Assembly (NCBI RefSeq): GCF_010093445.1
Contig: NZ_PDWW01000010.1
Coordinates: forward strand, 45,526-109,525
DNA from: Pseudoxanthomonas japonensis
GTDB taxonomy: Bacteria > Pseudomonadota > Gammaproteobacteria > Xanthomonadales > Xanthomonadaceae
Direction: 5' to 3'
Length of the DNA stretch: 64,000 nt
Shown: positions 10,453 to 20,271 of the stretch, in pieces
Layout of the letters: each line of letters starts with the position of its first letter
Position numbering within the stretch: the first letter of the stretch is position 1
Position numbers and translations under genes: made by a program
The notes under the pieces: model-generated
What the model was told of the DNA's origin: nothing
What the model saw: the letters and a program-made list of their open reading frames with translations, nothing else
The model's database searches: none

Positions 10453-11240
10453 CAGCGTTGCAGCGGCCGTTCGCCGCTTTCGATGAACTGCAGCAGCGCC
10501 CTCACGTCATCGCTGGCGCTGGCCTGTTCGGCCAGCTGCTGCTTGGCTTCCGCCAGCGGCAGGCCGGCCACGTACAGCGTGCGGTACGCGCGCTTGATCG
10601 CGGCGATGCGGTCGGCGTCGAAGCCGCGCCGCTTGAGGCCTTCGCTGTTGATGCCGCGAGGCCGGCCGGCGGCATCGCCGGCGACCATGGTGAACGGCGG
10701 CACGTCGCCGCTGAGCAGCACACCCATGCCGATGAAGGCATGCGCGCCGACGCGGCAGAACTGGTGCACGCCGGCGAAGCCGCTCATGATCACCCAGTCC
10801 TCGATGGTCACGTGGCCGGCGAGGGTGGAGTTGTTGGAGAACACGCAGTGGTTGCCGATGATGCAGTCGTGCGCCACGTGCGTGTAAGCGAGCAGCATGT
10901 TGTCGTTGCCGACGCGGGTGATGCCGCTGCCGGTGACGGTGCCGCGGTTGATCGTGACGAACTCGCGCACCTGGTTGCGGTCGCCGATGACGAGTTCCAC
11001 GCGCTCGCCCTTGAACTTCTTGTCCTGCGGATCGCCGCCGATCGCGGCGTGGCCGACGAAGTGGTTGTCGCGGCCGATGCGGGTGGGACCGGTGACGGTG
11101 CAGTGCGGACCGACCACCGTGCCGTCGTCGATCTCGACCTCCGGGCCGATGTAGGCGAACGGACCGACACGCACGCCTTCACCAAGCTTCGCGCCGGGAT
11201 CGACGACGGCACTGGGATGGATGGCGGTGGGGGCGCTCAT
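10452..11240 (-). CDS. lpxA: acyl-ACP--UDP-N-acetylglucosamine O-acyltransferase
   Basis: LpxA (262 residues, E. coli 262) transfers a hydroxyacyl chain from ACP to UDP-GlcNAc, the first step of lipid A synthesis. It begins [26 protein letters not shown], a left-handed beta-helix of hexapeptide repeats, and contains the catalytic-His region [14 protein letters not shown]. It ends in the helical C-terminal domain. The ATG at 11240 is chosen by alignment; fabZ ends one base upstream of it. The 3' end overlaps lpxB as TGATG, indicating translational coupling. Confidence 0.97.
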   Translation of the reverse strand: MSAPTAIHPSAVVDPGAKLGEGVRVGPFAYIGPEVEIDDGTVVGPHCTVTGPTRIGRDNHFVGHAAIGGDPQDKKFKGERVELVIGDRNQVREFVTINRGTVTGSGITRVGNDNMLLAYTHVAHDCIIGNHCVFSNNSTLAGHVTIEDWVIMSGFAGVHQFCRVGAHAFIGMGVLLSGDVPPFTMVAGDAAGRPRGINSEGLKRRGFDADRIAAIKRAYRTLYVAGLPLAEAKQQLAEQASASDDVRALLQFIESGERPLQR

Positions 11241-11241
11241 C

Positions 11242-11697
11242 TCAGCGGGTGTCCTCGGCGCACAGCACGTCGGCGCAGGCGACCTGTTCGCCATTGACCG
11301 AGGCGACGCCGGTGTAGAAGGCCATGTTGCGGATCAGCCGCTTCAGGGTGACGTCGAGGTCCAGGCGGTCGCCGGGCACCACCATGCGGGTGAAACGCGC
11401 GTTCTCGACCTTCACCATGTAGAACATGCGGCCCGCGGTATCGCCCTGGTGCGACAGCTGCGTCAGCAGGCCGCCGGCCTGCGCCAGCGCCTCGATGATC
11501 AGCACGCCGGGCATGATCGGGCGGTCCGGGAAATGGCCGGTGAAGAACGGCTCGTTCTGGGTGATGTTCTTGTAGGCCAGCACGCGCTTGTCCTTCTCGA
11601 ACTCCACCACGCGGTCCACCAGCAGGAACGGATAGCGGTGCGGCAGCAGCTTGCGGATGGTGGCCGCGTCGACTGGCAGTTGCAGGTCCAGGGTCAT
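11242..11697 (-). CDS. fabZ: 3-hydroxyacyl-ACP dehydratase
   Basis: FabZ (151 residues) dehydrates beta-hydroxyacyl-ACP in fatty acid elongation. The hot-dog fold signature is clear: [13 protein letters not shown], then [29 protein letters not shown] with the catalytic His (GHF) and Glu (IEALAQ). The start codon overlaps the lpxD stop (TGATG), and the gene ends one base before lpxA. Coupling of fabZ with lpxA and lpxD balances the use of hydroxyacyl-ACP between phospholipid and lipid A synthesis. Confidence 0.97.
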   Translation of the reverse strand: MTLDLQLPVDAATIRKLLPHRYPFLLVDRVVEFEKDKRVLAYKNITQNEPFFTGHFPDRPIMPGVLIIEALAQAGGLLTQLSHQGDTAGRMFYMVKVENARFTRMVVPGDRLDLDVTLKRLIRNMAFYTGVASVNGEQVACADVLCAEDTR

Positions 11698-12716
11698 CAG
11701 GTTTCCTTGTCGGCCGCCAGCACGCGTCGTGCCAAGGCGTCCAGTTGCTTGAAGCGGGCGGCGTTCTTGCGCCAGGTACGGTTGTCGGTGAGCGGTGTGC
11801 CGCTGGAGTACTCGCCGGGCTCGGTGATCGAACTGGTCACCAGCGACATGGCGGTGACCACCACGCGGTCGCAGATCTCCAGATGCCCCAGCACGCCGGC
11901 CGCGCCGCCGATCAGGCAGTAGCGGCCGATGCGCGCGCTGCCGGCCGCGGCGCTGCAGCCGGCCATCGCGGTGTGCGCGCCGATGCGGACGTTGTGGCCG
12001 ATCTGGATCTGGTTGTCGAGGCGGACGTCTTCCTCCAGCACCGTGTCGTCCAGCGCGCCACGGTCGATGGTGGTGTTGGCGCCGATCTCGCAGTCGTCGC
12101 CGACCACCACACCGCCGAGCTGCGGCACCTTGATCCAGTGCCCGCTGTCCATCGCCAGGCCGAAGCCGTCGGCACCGATCACGGCACCCGGATGGATCAG
12201 CACGCGCTGGCCCAGGCGCACGCGTGTGACCAGGGTGACGCGGGCGACCAGCTCGCAGCCCTCGCCGATGACGCAATCGTCGCCGATCACGCTGCCCGGG
12301 CCGATCACGCTGCCCTCGCCGACGATGCTGCGTGCGCCCACCACGACGAAGGGCCCCACGTGCGCGCCGGGCGCGATGCGCGCGCTCGGATCAACGACGG
12401 CGCTCGGATGGACGCCGGGTTCGCGGACCGGCTTCTGTTCGAACAGGGCCGCCATCTTGGCGAACGCGGTATACGGATCCTTCGCGACCAGCAACGTACC
12501 GGTCGCGTCGCCGGCGTCATCGGCGCGCAGCACGACCAGGCTGGCGCGGCTGTCGGCCAGCTGCGCGCGGTAGCGGCTGTTGGCCAGGAAGGCGAGTTGT
12601 CCCGCCTCGGCCCGGGCGAGCGTGGCCACGCCGTCGATGCGCAGGCCGGCATCGCCGCGCAGCTCCAGGCCGAAACGGTCGGCCAGCTCGCCGGAGGTGA
12701 AGGAAGGAGGGGTCAT
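11697..12716 (-). CDS. lpxD: UDP-3-O-(3-hydroxyacyl)glucosamine N-acyltransferase
   Basis: LpxD (339 residues, E. coli 341) adds the N-linked hydroxyacyl chain, the third step of lipid A synthesis. The N-terminal uridine-binding domain (ELADRFGLELRG, QLAFLANSRYRAQL) is followed by left-handed beta-helix repeats ([20 protein letters not shown]). The catalytic-His region GADGFGLAMD...KVPQLGGVVVGDDCEIGANTTIDRG is present. The C-terminal helix binds ACP. It follows bamA after 116 bases with no skp gene in between. Confidence 0.97.
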   Translation of the reverse strand: MTPPSFTSGELADRFGLELRGDAGLRIDGVATLARAEAGQLAFLANSRYRAQLADSRASLVVLRADDAGDATGTLLVAKDPYTAFAKMAALFEQKPVREPGVHPSAVVDPSARIAPGAHVGPFVVVGARSIVGEGSVIGPGSVIGDDCVIGEGCELVARVTLVTRVRLGQRVLIHPGAVIGADGFGLAMDSGHWIKVPQLGGVVVGDDCEIGANTTIDRGALDDTVLEEDVRLDNQIQIGHNVRIGAHTAMAGCSAAAGSARIGRYCLIGGAAGVLGHLEICDRVVVTAMSLVTSSITEPGEYSSGTPLTDNRTWRKNAARFKQLDALARRVLAADKET

Positions 12717-12780
12717 AGGCCGCGTAGTTTAGCCCCTGCCGCCCCAGAACCGCTTCCACGGGGGCGTATGGTGGACAGCA

Positions 12781-12804
12781 GAAGGGGGGCTTGCGCCCCC
12801 CTTC
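12781..12804 (-). other. strong hairpin between bamA and lpxD
   Basis: A perfect 10-bp stem (GAAGGGGGGC with GCCCCCCTTC) with a TTGC loop lies in the 116-base gap between bamA and lpxD. No T-run follows on either strand, so it is not a canonical terminator. It may be a processing or stability hairpin that separates bamA from lpx expression. Confidence 0.6.
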
Positions 12805-12832
12805 GTCGTCTGCGGATCGCGTGGCGCCGCCG

Positions 12833-15310
12833 TCAGAACGCGCCGCCGAAGGTGAACTGCAGGCGCTCCAGTTCGTCGCCGTCTTCCTTCTTGATCGGGA
12901 AGGCGTAGCTGATCGAGATCGGGCCGACCGGCGCGCGCCACAGCAGGGCCACGCCGGTGGAGGCGCGCAGCTGGCCGGCGTCGAAGTTGTCCACGCCGTC
13001 GAACACGTTGCCGAAGTCGAAGAACGCCGACACGCGCGCGGCGTTGGAATCGAACAGTTTCGGGAAGATCAGCTCCACCGAGCCCGTGGTCTTCAGCGAA
13101 CCGCCCAGCGGCTGGCCGCGATAGCCGGAAATGACCTCCGAACGCGGACCCAGCGTGTTGTCGCGGAAACCGCGCACCGAGCGCGTGCCGCCGGCGTAGA
13201 AATTCTCGAAGAATGGAAGGCCGGTGGCGACCAGGGTCCTGTCCAGCGTGCCGCCGTCCGCGCAGGTGCCGTCGGCCGAGGGCGTGGTGGGCGCCTGGCC
13301 GGGTATCTGCGGGTCAGAGCCGGTCGCACGGCAGATGTAACGGTAGATGTCGGAGCCGTAGCTGTCGCCGTAGCCGACTTCGGCGCGGGTGTTCAGCACG
13401 AACGAGGGGCTGAGCGACCAGTACTTGGAGAACTCGTAGTTGAGCTTGTAGTACTGCACGGTGGAACCGGGCAACGCGACCTCCGCCGACACGCGCTGGT
13501 AGGTGCCGCCGGTAGGCATGAAGTAGTCGTTGCGGGTGTCGCGTGCCCAGCCGAGTTCGGTGCGCCACGCATGGAACGTGCGCTGGCCCACGGCGTCGAT
13601 GTAATCGATGATCGACCGCGGCGTGGAGCCGCCGAAGGTCAGGATCTCGTTGCTGTCCACGCCGAACAGCAGCGAGACGGTGTCGTTCTCGGTGATCGGC
13701 AGGCCCAGGATGCCCTGTGCCGCGGCGCTGGTGGTCGAATACTGCGCGGTGTTGAAGTCCGAGTAGTCGAACTCGCGCCACCACAGGTTGTAGCCCAGCG
13801 ACATGCCTTCGTCGGTGAAGAAGGGATTGGTGTAGGAGAACGAGTAGCGCTGCAGGTAGTCGCTGCGCTGCGCTTCGACCGACACGCGGTTGCCGCCGCC
13901 GAGGAAGTTGTTCTGCGACAGCTGGATCGACGTGGTCAGGCCGGACAGCTGCGAATAGCCCAGGCCGAACACGAAGCTGCCCGACGTCGTCTCCTTCACG
14001 TTGAAGACCACGTCGACCTGGTCGTTCGTCCCGGGAACCGGGTTGGTCTCCACGTCGACCGTCTCGAAATAGCCGAGGCGGCGCAGGCGCACGCGCGACC
14101 GGTCCACCGCGACCTGCGAGAACCAGCTGCCTTCGAACTGGCGCATTTCACGGCGCAGCACCTCGTCGGAGGTGCGCGTGTTGCCCTTGAACACGATGCG
14201 GCGCACGTTGACGCGCGGCCCCGGCACCACCTGCAGGTTGATCGCGACGGTGCGGTTCTCGCGGTCGACGGTCGGGATAGGATTGACCTGCGCGAACGCG
14301 TGGCCGATGTTGCCCAGCGTGGCGGTGATGGAGTCCGCGGTCATTTCCAGCAGGATGCGCGAGAACGTCTGCTCTGGCTTCACGATCACCAGCCGTTCGA
14401 TCTCTTCCTTCGGCAGCACCGTGTCGCCGGTGACCTTCACGTCGGAGATCTTGTACTGCTCGCCTTCGGTGATGCCGGCGGTGATGAACATGTCGCGCTT
14501 GTCGGGACTGATCGACACCTGCGTGGAATCGATGTTGAAGTCGACGTAGCCGCGGTCCAGGTACCAGGAATTCAGGCGTTCCATGTCGCCGGACAGCTTT
14601 TCCTTCGAGTACTGGTCGTCGCGGCGGTACCACGACAGCCAGCTGGACTCCTTCGACTCCCAGTTCTCCAGCAGGTCCTCGGTGGCGAACTTCTCGGCAC
14701 CGACGACATTCACGTGCTTGATCTTGGCCGCCTTGCCTTCCTTGACCGCGATGGTGACGTCCACGCGGTTGCGATCCAGCGGACTGACGGTCGGCGTGAT
14801 CTCGACGTTGTACTTGCCGCGGTTGTTGTACTGGCGGACCAGTTCCTGCGTCACGCGGTCCAGGCTGAGGCGGTCGAAGGTTTCGCCCTCGGCCAGGCCG
14901 ATGTCCTTCAGGCCGGAGGTCAGGTCCTCGGTCTTGATGTCCTTGTTGCCGGTCAGCGTCAGCTTGTTGATGGCCGGACGCTCGGTGACGGTGACCACGA
15001 GGATATCGCCCTGCCGGTCGAGCCTGACGTCCTCGAAGAAGCCGGTCTTGTAGAGCGCGCGGATGGACTCGCCCACGTTGGAGGGCGTGACGACGTCGCC
15101 GCGCTCGATCGGCAGGTAGGTCAGTGCGGTACCGGTCGAGATGCGCTGCAGGCCGTCGATGCGGATGTCGGTCGCGGTGAACGATGCGGTGCTGAGCGGT
15201 TCGGCCGCTACGGGCGCGGCAGCGGGTTCCGTCGTCTGGGCCAGTGCCGGCATGGCGATGGCCGAAGCCAGGGCGAGGGCAAGCAGGCGGCGGGAAGGCA
15301 GTCGCGTCAT
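12833..15310 (-). CDS. bamA: outer membrane protein assembly factor BamA
   Basis: BamA (825 residues from this start) is the Omp85 core of the BAM complex that inserts beta-barrels into the outer membrane. The signal peptide is RLLALALASAIAMPALAQ. Five POTRA domains follow (starting FTATDIRIDGLQRIS), then the 16-stranded barrel with the VRGF loop motif (GTRSVRGFRDNTLG), and it ends with Phe as BAM substrates do (LQFTFGGAF). Two adjacent ATGs (15313 and 15310) are possible. A still longer frame starts at 15433, overlapping the rseP stop as TGATG, but would put 40 Pro/Ala-rich residues before the signal peptide, so it is not preferred. Confidence 0.96.
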   Translation of the reverse strand: MTRLPSRRLLALALASAIAMPALAQTTEPAAAPVAAEPLSTASFTATDIRIDGLQRISTGTALTYLPIERGDVVTPSNVGESIRALYKTGFFEDVRLDRQGDILVVTVTERPAINKLTLTGNKDIKTEDLTSGLKDIGLAEGETFDRLSLDRVTQELVRQYNNRGKYNVEITPTVSPLDRNRVDVTIAVKEGKAAKIKHVNVVGAEKFATEDLLENWESKESSWLSWYRRDDQYSKEKLSGDMERLNSWYLDRGYVDFNIDSTQVSISPDKRDMFITAGITEGEQYKISDVKVTGDTVLPKEEIERLVIVKPEQTFSRILLEMTADSITATLGNIGHAFAQVNPIPTVDRENRTVAINLQVVPGPRVNVRRIVFKGNTRTSDEVLRREMRQFEGSWFSQVAVDRSRVRLRRLGYFETVDVETNPVPGTNDQVDVVFNVKETTSGSFVFGLGYSQLSGLTTSIQLSQNNFLGGGNRVSVEAQRSDYLQRYSFSYTNPFFTDEGMSLGYNLWWREFDYSDFNTAQYSTTSAAAQGILGLPITENDTVSLLFGVDSNEILTFGGSTPRSIIDYIDAVGQRTFHAWRTELGWARDTRNDYFMPTGGTYQRVSAEVALPGSTVQYYKLNYEFSKYWSLSPSFVLNTRAEVGYGDSYGSDIYRYICRATGSDPQIPGQAPTTPSADGTCADGGTLDRTLVATGLPFFENFYAGGTRSVRGFRDNTLGPRSEVISGYRGQPLGGSLKTTGSVELIFPKLFDSNAARVSAFFDFGNVFDGVDNFDAGQLRASTGVALLWRAPVGPISISYAFPIKKEDGDELERLQFTFGGAF

Positions 15311-15432
15311 CATTACATCCGGTTGGGGTGGTTCCTGCTGGGCAGGAGTGGACTGCGGGGCGGCGGTCCGGGGTGCAGCAAGGGGAGGGGCGGCCACCTT
15401 GGAGCGGGCCGGCCCGTGGAAGTTCAGGGGCA

Positions 15433-16809
15433 TCAGGTCACCAGACGCGTCATCAGACGCAGGATGTCGTTGTAGAACGCCAGTCCCATCAGGCCCGCCA
15501 GTGCCGCCAGGCCCACGTATTGTCCGGCCACCATGTGGCGCTCGCTCAAGGGGCTGCCCTTGACCAATTCAATAAGGTAATACAGCAGGTGCCCGCCGTC
15601 CAAGACAGGGATGGGCAGCAGGTTGATGATGGCCAGGCTCAGGGACATGGCCGCGAGGAACCAGAGGAACCAGTCCGGCCCGCGCTGGGCCGAGACATTG
15701 GCGACCTGGGCGATGGTGATGGGCCCCGAGACGTTCTTCAGCGAGGCGTCGCCGGTCAGCATGCGACGGATCATGCCCAGCGAGTCCGAGGTCAGCTTGC
15801 CGGTCTCGCGCAGTGCCGCCGGAACCGCCGCCAGCGGGCCGAAGTGCAGGCGAGCGTCGTACGCGGGCATCTGCCGCTCTTCCGGCGGCGCCAGGCCGAG
15901 CGCCCAGTAGTGCCCTTTGGCGGCATCGGGATGCTTCGTCCAGCGCGGCGCCAGTTCGAATGCCAGTCGCTCGCCGGCCCGGTCCACCTCGATCATGGCC
16001 GCGCCGCCGCGCTTGCCCAGGGCGTCGACCTGACGGGCGATGTCATCGAAACCGTGCACCGGCTGGCCGTCCACGGCCGTCACGATGTCGTGGGCTTTCA
16101 GGACGCCGTCGGCGACGGAACCAGGGGCAACCTTGCCGATGACGGCCGGCGTAACCCAGTGCTGCCAGGTCAGGCCCATCAGGCCGATGGCGTTTTCCTG
16201 GTCGAAGCCGGCTGGCAGCCGGGACAACGGCAGGGTGCGCGTCAGCGTGGTGCCGGTGGCGGTTTCGACCTCCACCGGCAGGTTGTCGCCGTCGATGGCG
16301 GCTTTGGTCAGGACGATGGATGCGTCGGTCCACGTATCGATCGTGCGGTCGCCGACGCGGACGATGCGGTCGCCGCGCTGGAAGCCGGCGTCCGCCGCGA
16401 TGCCCGATACGCTGCCCAGCGTGGCGGAGTAGTCCTGCTTGCCGATGACGAACATCGCCCACAGCAGGATCACGCACAACAGGATGTTCGCCACCGGGCC
16501 GGCAGCCACCACGGCGATGCGCTGCCAGACCGACTTGCGGTTGAAGGCCTGGTCGAGCTGCGCCGCGGGGACATCGCCCTCGGCCTCATCCAGCATCTTC
16601 ACGTAGCCGCCCAGCGGAATCGCGGCGACCGCGAATTCGGTGCCATGGCGGTCGCGACGCGACCAAAGTGGCTTGCCGAAACCCACCGAAAAGCGCAGTA
16701 CCTTGACGCCGCAGCGGCGCGCCACCCAGTAGTGGCCGAATTCATGGAAGGTGACCAGCACGCCCAGCGCCACGATCATCCACCAGATTGAGCCCAGCAC
16801 TTCACTCAT
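15433..16809 (-). CDS. rseP: RIP metalloprotease RseP (site-2 protease)
   Basis: This inner-membrane zinc protease (458 residues, E. coli 450) cleaves anti-sigma factors such as RseA and remnant signal peptides. The zinc motif HEFGH is at residues 22-26 inside the first transmembrane segment. Two PDZ-like domains are in the middle (around GSVSGIAADAGFQRGDRIV and APGSVADGVLKAHDIV), and the C-terminal NLLPIPVLDGGHLLYYLIE motif supplies the third ligand. It follows dxr by 13 bases and precedes bamA, the conserved envelope-stress neighbourhood. Confidence 0.97.
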   Translation of the reverse strand: MSEVLGSIWWMIVALGVLVTFHEFGHYWVARRCGVKVLRFSVGFGKPLWSRRDRHGTEFAVAAIPLGGYVKMLDEAEGDVPAAQLDQAFNRKSVWQRIAVVAAGPVANILLCVILLWAMFVIGKQDYSATLGSVSGIAADAGFQRGDRIVRVGDRTIDTWTDASIVLTKAAIDGDNLPVEVETATGTTLTRTLPLSRLPAGFDQENAIGLMGLTWQHWVTPAVIGKVAPGSVADGVLKAHDIVTAVDGQPVHGFDDIARQVDALGKRGGAAMIEVDRAGERLAFELAPRWTKHPDAAKGHYWALGLAPPEERQMPAYDARLHFGPLAAVPAALRETGKLTSDSLGMIRRMLTGDASLKNVSGPITIAQVANVSAQRGPDWFLWFLAAMSLSLAIINLLPIPVLDGGHLLYYLIELVKGSPLSERHMVAGQYVGLAALAGLMGLAFYNDILRLMTRLVT

Positions 16810-16822
16810 CGGATGTCGGCGC

Positions 16823-18010
16823 TCATGGGGAGAGGTGGCCTGCGAGGTTGCGTTCGGTCAGTTGGCGGGCCTGCGCATCCGCCGCCAGCAGGACCTCCAG
16901 CGAATCCGCGGGCGCCGCAGGCAGCGCAGCGAGGGCGTCCTCGACCAGCGCGGGGATGGATAGGAAACCGATCCGGCCCTGAAGAAAGGCTGAAACTGCG
17001 ACTTCGTTCGCAGCATTGAGCACCGCCGGCGCGGTGCCGCCCGCCGCCATGGCGTCCCAGGCCAACCGCAGGCAGGGGAAGGCCTCGGTATCCGGGGCTT
17101 CGAATTCCAGTCGTGGATGCTTCAGCAGGTCGAGCCCGCCCACGCCGGAGTCGATCCGCGCGGGCCAGCCCAGGCCGACCGCGAGCGAGGTGCGCATGTC
17201 GGGCAGGCCCAGCTGCGCCAGCGTCGAACCGTCGACGAATTCCACCAGCGAATGCACCAGGCTCTGCGGATGCACCAGCACGTCCAGCCGTTCGCGGCCG
17301 ACGCCGAACAGGTGGTGGGCTTCGATCAGTTCAAGGCCCTTGTTCATCAGCGTGGCCGAGTCGACCGAGATCTTCGGCCCCATCGACCACTTGGGGTGCG
17401 CCACGGCCTGTTCGCGCGTGACCTGTGCCAGGTCGGCCCGGCTGCGGCCTCGGAACGGGCCACCCGACGCGGTCAGTACGATGCGCTTGACTTCGGCCTG
17501 AGCCTGCCGTGAACGCAGGCACTGGAAGATGGCGTTGTGCTCGCTGTCGATGGGGATGATCTCGGCGCCCGCGGCATCGGCCGCTTCGGTCACCAGCTCG
17601 CCGGCCAGCACCAGCGACTCCTTGTTGGCCAGCAGCAGGCGCTTGCCGGCGCGCGCGGCGGCCAGCGTCGAGGACAGCCCGGCCGCACCGACGATGGCGG
17701 CCACCACAACGTCGCAGTCGGGGGCCGCGACCAGCGTATCGAGCGCTTCCATGCCGGCGTGCGGCTGAGTGGCGAGGCCGGCGTCGGACAGTCCGTCGCG
17801 CAGGCGCGCGTACAGGGTGTCGTCGGCGATCACGGCGTGGTCGGGCCGATGCGCGATGCACAGCGTGAGCAGCGCCTCCACGTTGCAGCCAGCCGCCAGC
17901 ACGCTGGCGCGGTAGCGATCCGGATGGCGCGCGATGACATCCAGCGCCGACGCGCCGATCGAGCCCGTCGCGCCCAGGACCGCCACGTTGCGGGGGGCAA
18001 GCGTGCTCAT
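16823..18010 (-). CDS. dxr: 1-deoxy-D-xylulose 5-phosphate reductoisomerase
   Basis: Dxr (395 residues) converts DXP to MEP with NADPH in the isoprenoid pathway, feeding undecaprenyl diphosphate made by the neighbouring uppS. Motifs are the Rossmann [15 protein letters not shown] (residues about 11-25), [11 protein letters not shown], and the substrate/metal segment [13 protein letters not shown], plus [13 protein letters not shown]. The ATG at 18010 lies two bases after the cdsA stop. The cdsA-dxr-rseP order matches Pseudomonas rather than E. coli. Confidence 0.97.
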   Translation of the reverse strand: MSTLAPRNVAVLGATGSIGASALDVIARHPDRYRASVLAAGCNVEALLTLCIAHRPDHAVIADDTLYARLRDGLSDAGLATQPHAGMEALDTLVAAPDCDVVVAAIVGAAGLSSTLAAARAGKRLLLANKESLVLAGELVTEAADAAGAEIIPIDSEHNAIFQCLRSRQAQAEVKRIVLTASGGPFRGRSRADLAQVTREQAVAHPKWSMGPKISVDSATLMNKGLELIEAHHLFGVGRERLDVLVHPQSLVHSLVEFVDGSTLAQLGLPDMRTSLAVGLGWPARIDSGVGGLDLLKHPRLEFEAPDTEAFPCLRLAWDAMAAGGTAPAVLNAANEVAVSAFLQGRIGFLSIPALVEDALAALPAAPADSLEVLLAADAQARQLTERNLAGHLSP

Positions 18011-18012
18011 GC

Positions 18013-18873
18013 TCAGAATCCGAAGACTTCCTTGCCCAGCACGAAGATGGGCAGGGCAGCCAGCACGCCGTCGATGCGGTCCAGCACGCCGCCGTGGCCC
18101 GGGATCAGGTCGCCCGAGTCCTTGGCGCCGACGTGCCGCTTGAGCAGGCTTTCGAACAGGTCGCCCACGACCGAGAACAGCACGGTGAAGATCGCCACGA
18201 CCAGCACTCCGGCCAGCTGGCCGACGCCGGCGCCCGCGATCAGTGCGCCGGCCGCGGCCACCAGCATGCCGGCGGCCAGGCCGCCCAGCAGGCCTTCCAG
18301 CGTCTTGTTCGGGCTGATCCGCGGCGCCAGCTTGCGGCCGTTGAACCAGCGGCCACCGAAATGGCGACCCGCGAAATACGCACCGCTGTCGGCCGCCCAC
18401 ACGATGGCCAGGGCGACGAACAGCCAGATGTGGCCGTTCGGTTGCGACGAGTGGATCAGTCCCAGCGCGCACCAGGCCGGGACCACGGCGAGCGTGCCGG
18501 CAGCCAGCTTGAACACACGGGCCCAGGTCTCGTGGTCGGAGGCGAAGGTGAAGAAGCGCAGCCACAGCAGCGCCAGCAGCCACCAGACCACACCCACCAG
18601 CGCCATCAGGCGCAGCGGCACCAGGTCGGTCGCATCGCCTGAGCCGCGCGAGGCCCACACCAGCGCCACCATCACCAGCAGGTTGGCGGTCAGCAGCACG
18701 GTGCGCTGCAGGGTGTCGTCGATCTCGGCGAGCTTGAACCATTCCCACAGGCCGACCAGGAACACCAGCGCGGCCAGCATGGCCAGCCAGGAGGTGGGCA
18801 GCAGCAGGATCGCGCCGATGGCGAAGGGCGCCATCACCAGCGCGGCGATGACACGGGTACGGGTCGCGCTCAT
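18013..18873 (-). CDS. cdsA: phosphatidate cytidylyltransferase
   Basis: CdsA (286 residues) makes CDP-diacylglycerol from phosphatidate and CTP in the inner membrane. The protein is almost all transmembrane helix. Near the C-terminus it carries the family signature [20 protein letters not shown] followed by GVLDRID, with the metal-binding Asp residues; [10 protein letters not shown] is the other conserved loop. The start overlaps the uppS stop by four bases (ATGA). Confidence 0.97.
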   Translation of the reverse strand: MSATRTRVIAALVMAPFAIGAILLLPTSWLAMLAALVFLVGLWEWFKLAEIDDTLQRTVLLTANLLVMVALVWASRGSGDATDLVPLRLMALVGVVWWLLALLWLRFFTFASDHETWARVFKLAAGTLAVVPAWCALGLIHSSQPNGHIWLFVALAIVWAADSGAYFAGRHFGGRWFNGRKLAPRISPNKTLEGLLGGLAAGMLVAAAGALIAGAGVGQLAGVLVVAIFTVLFSVVGDLFESLLKRHVGAKDSGDLIPGHGGVLDRIDGVLAALPIFVLGKEVFGF

Positions 18874-19628
18874 GCGGTCGAATCCTCGATGGCGCCGGTG
18901 GCGACCTGGGCACTGGTCAGTCCGAAGCGGCGCTCGCGCTGCGCGAAGTCGTCCAGCGCGCGCTGCAGCAGGGCCGCGTCCAGGTCGGGCCACAGCACGT
19001 CGGTGAACCAGAGTTCGGTGTAGGCCAGCTGCCACAGCAGGAAGTTGCTGATGCGGTGGTCGCCGCCGGTGCGGATGAAAAGGTCGGGCGGCGGCAGGTC
19101 GGCCAGGGCGACATGCGCGCCGAGCGCGGCCTCGTCGATGTCCTCCGGCCGCAGGCGACCGGCCGCGACGTCGGCCGCCAACGCGCGTGCGGCGTGCGCG
19201 ATGTCCTGGCGCCCGCCATAGCTGGCCGCAATGACGAGGTGCAGGCGCCCGTTGTCGCGGGTCAGGGCTTCGGCGGCGTCCATCCGGCCACGGATGTCGG
19301 ACGAGAAGCGGGCACGGTCGCCGATGAAGCGCACGCGCACCTGGCGACGGTGCAGTTCGTCGACCTCGCGGTCCAGCGCGTTGAGGAACAGCTTCATCAG
19401 CGCGCCGACTTCCTCTTCGGGCCGGCCCCAGTTTTCGCTGGAGAACGCGAACAGGGTCAGCGCGCCGATGCCGCGCTCCAGGCAGAAATCGATGCAGACG
19501 TTGACCGCGCGCGCGCCGGCACGGTGGCCGATCACGCGCGGACGGCGGCGGCGTTCCGCCCAGCGCCCGTTGCCGTCCATGATGACGGCCAGGTGGCGGG
19601 GCACGGACGCGGGGACGGCAGGGGACAT
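18870..19628 (-). CDS. uppS: undecaprenyl diphosphate synthase
   Basis: UppS (252 residues) is the cis-prenyltransferase that makes the C55 lipid carrier for peptidoglycan and O-antigen. The catalytic motif is [13 protein letters not shown] (residues about 15-27), with [11 protein letters not shown] and the C-terminal [19 protein letters not shown] and [11 protein letters not shown]. The ATG at 19628 is chosen by alignment; it lies 8 bases after frr. It overlaps cdsA by 4 bases. Confidence 0.97.
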   Translation of the reverse strand: MSPAVPASVPRHLAVIMDGNGRWAERRRRPRVIGHRAGARAVNVCIDFCLERGIGALTLFAFSSENWGRPEEEVGALMKLFLNALDREVDELHRRQVRVRFIGDRARFSSDIRGRMDAAEALTRDNGRLHLVIAASYGGRQDIAHAARALAADVAAGRLRPEDIDEAALGAHVALADLPPPDLFIRTGGDHRISNFLLWQLAYTELWFTDVLWPDLDAALLQRALDDFAQRERRFGLTSAQVATGAIEDSTA

Positions 19629-19636
19629 GGCAGTCC

Positions 19637-20194
19637 TCAGACCGCCATCAGTTCCTGTTCCTTGGCCTTGACGACATCGTCGACGTCCTTGATGGACTTG
19701 TCGGTGAGCTTCTGGATCTCGTCTTCGGTCTTGCGCTCTTCGTCTTCCGTGATCTGCTTGTCCTTCAGCAGGTCCTTGATCTGCTGGTTGGCGTCGCGTC
19801 GGATGTTGCGGATCGCGACCTTGGTGTCCTCGCCTTCGCCATGGACCACCTTGGACAGCTCCTTGCGGCGCTCCTCGGTGAGGGCGGGCAGGTTCAGGCG
19901 GATGGTGGTGCCGGCGGTATTCGGGGTCAGGCCCAGGTCGGAGGCCAGGATGGCCTTCTCGACCGCGCCGACCATCTGCTTTTCCCATGGCGTGATCGTC
20001 AGCGAGCGGGAGTCGGAAATCGTGACCGTCGCGACCTGGCTCAGCGGCATGTCGGACCCGTAGTAGTTGACCTTCAGGTGCTCGACCAGGGCGGTCGACG
20101 CACGGCCGGTGCGGACCTTCACCAGCGTGTGACGGAGCGCCTCGATGCTCTTGGTCATGCGCGCCTGCGCGTCTTTCTTGATGTCGTTGAGCAT
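19637..20194 (-). CDS. frr: ribosome recycling factor
   Basis: RRF (185 residues, exactly the E. coli length) dissociates post-termination ribosomes with EF-G. The sequence begins [20 protein letters not shown], and has [10 protein letters not shown], the [12 protein letters not shown] motif and [14 protein letters not shown] of the three-helix bundle. The gene is normally directly downstream of pyrH; here a CDF transporter gene lies between them. Confidence 0.98.
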   Translation of the reverse strand: MLNDIKKDAQARMTKSIEALRHTLVKVRTGRASTALVEHLKVNYYGSDMPLSQVATVTISDSRSLTITPWEKQMVGAVEKAILASDLGLTPNTAGTTIRLNLPALTEERRKELSKVVHGEGEDTKVAIRNIRRDANQQIKDLLKDKQITEDEERKTEDEIQKLTDKSIKDVDDVVKAKEQELMAV

Positions 20195-20271
20195 CGCCCT
20201 TTCCGTTGCAAAGCCTGTAAACGACGGATTATAGGGCGATTCGGGGCCGTTGCCGACCGCTGGCGGGCCGT

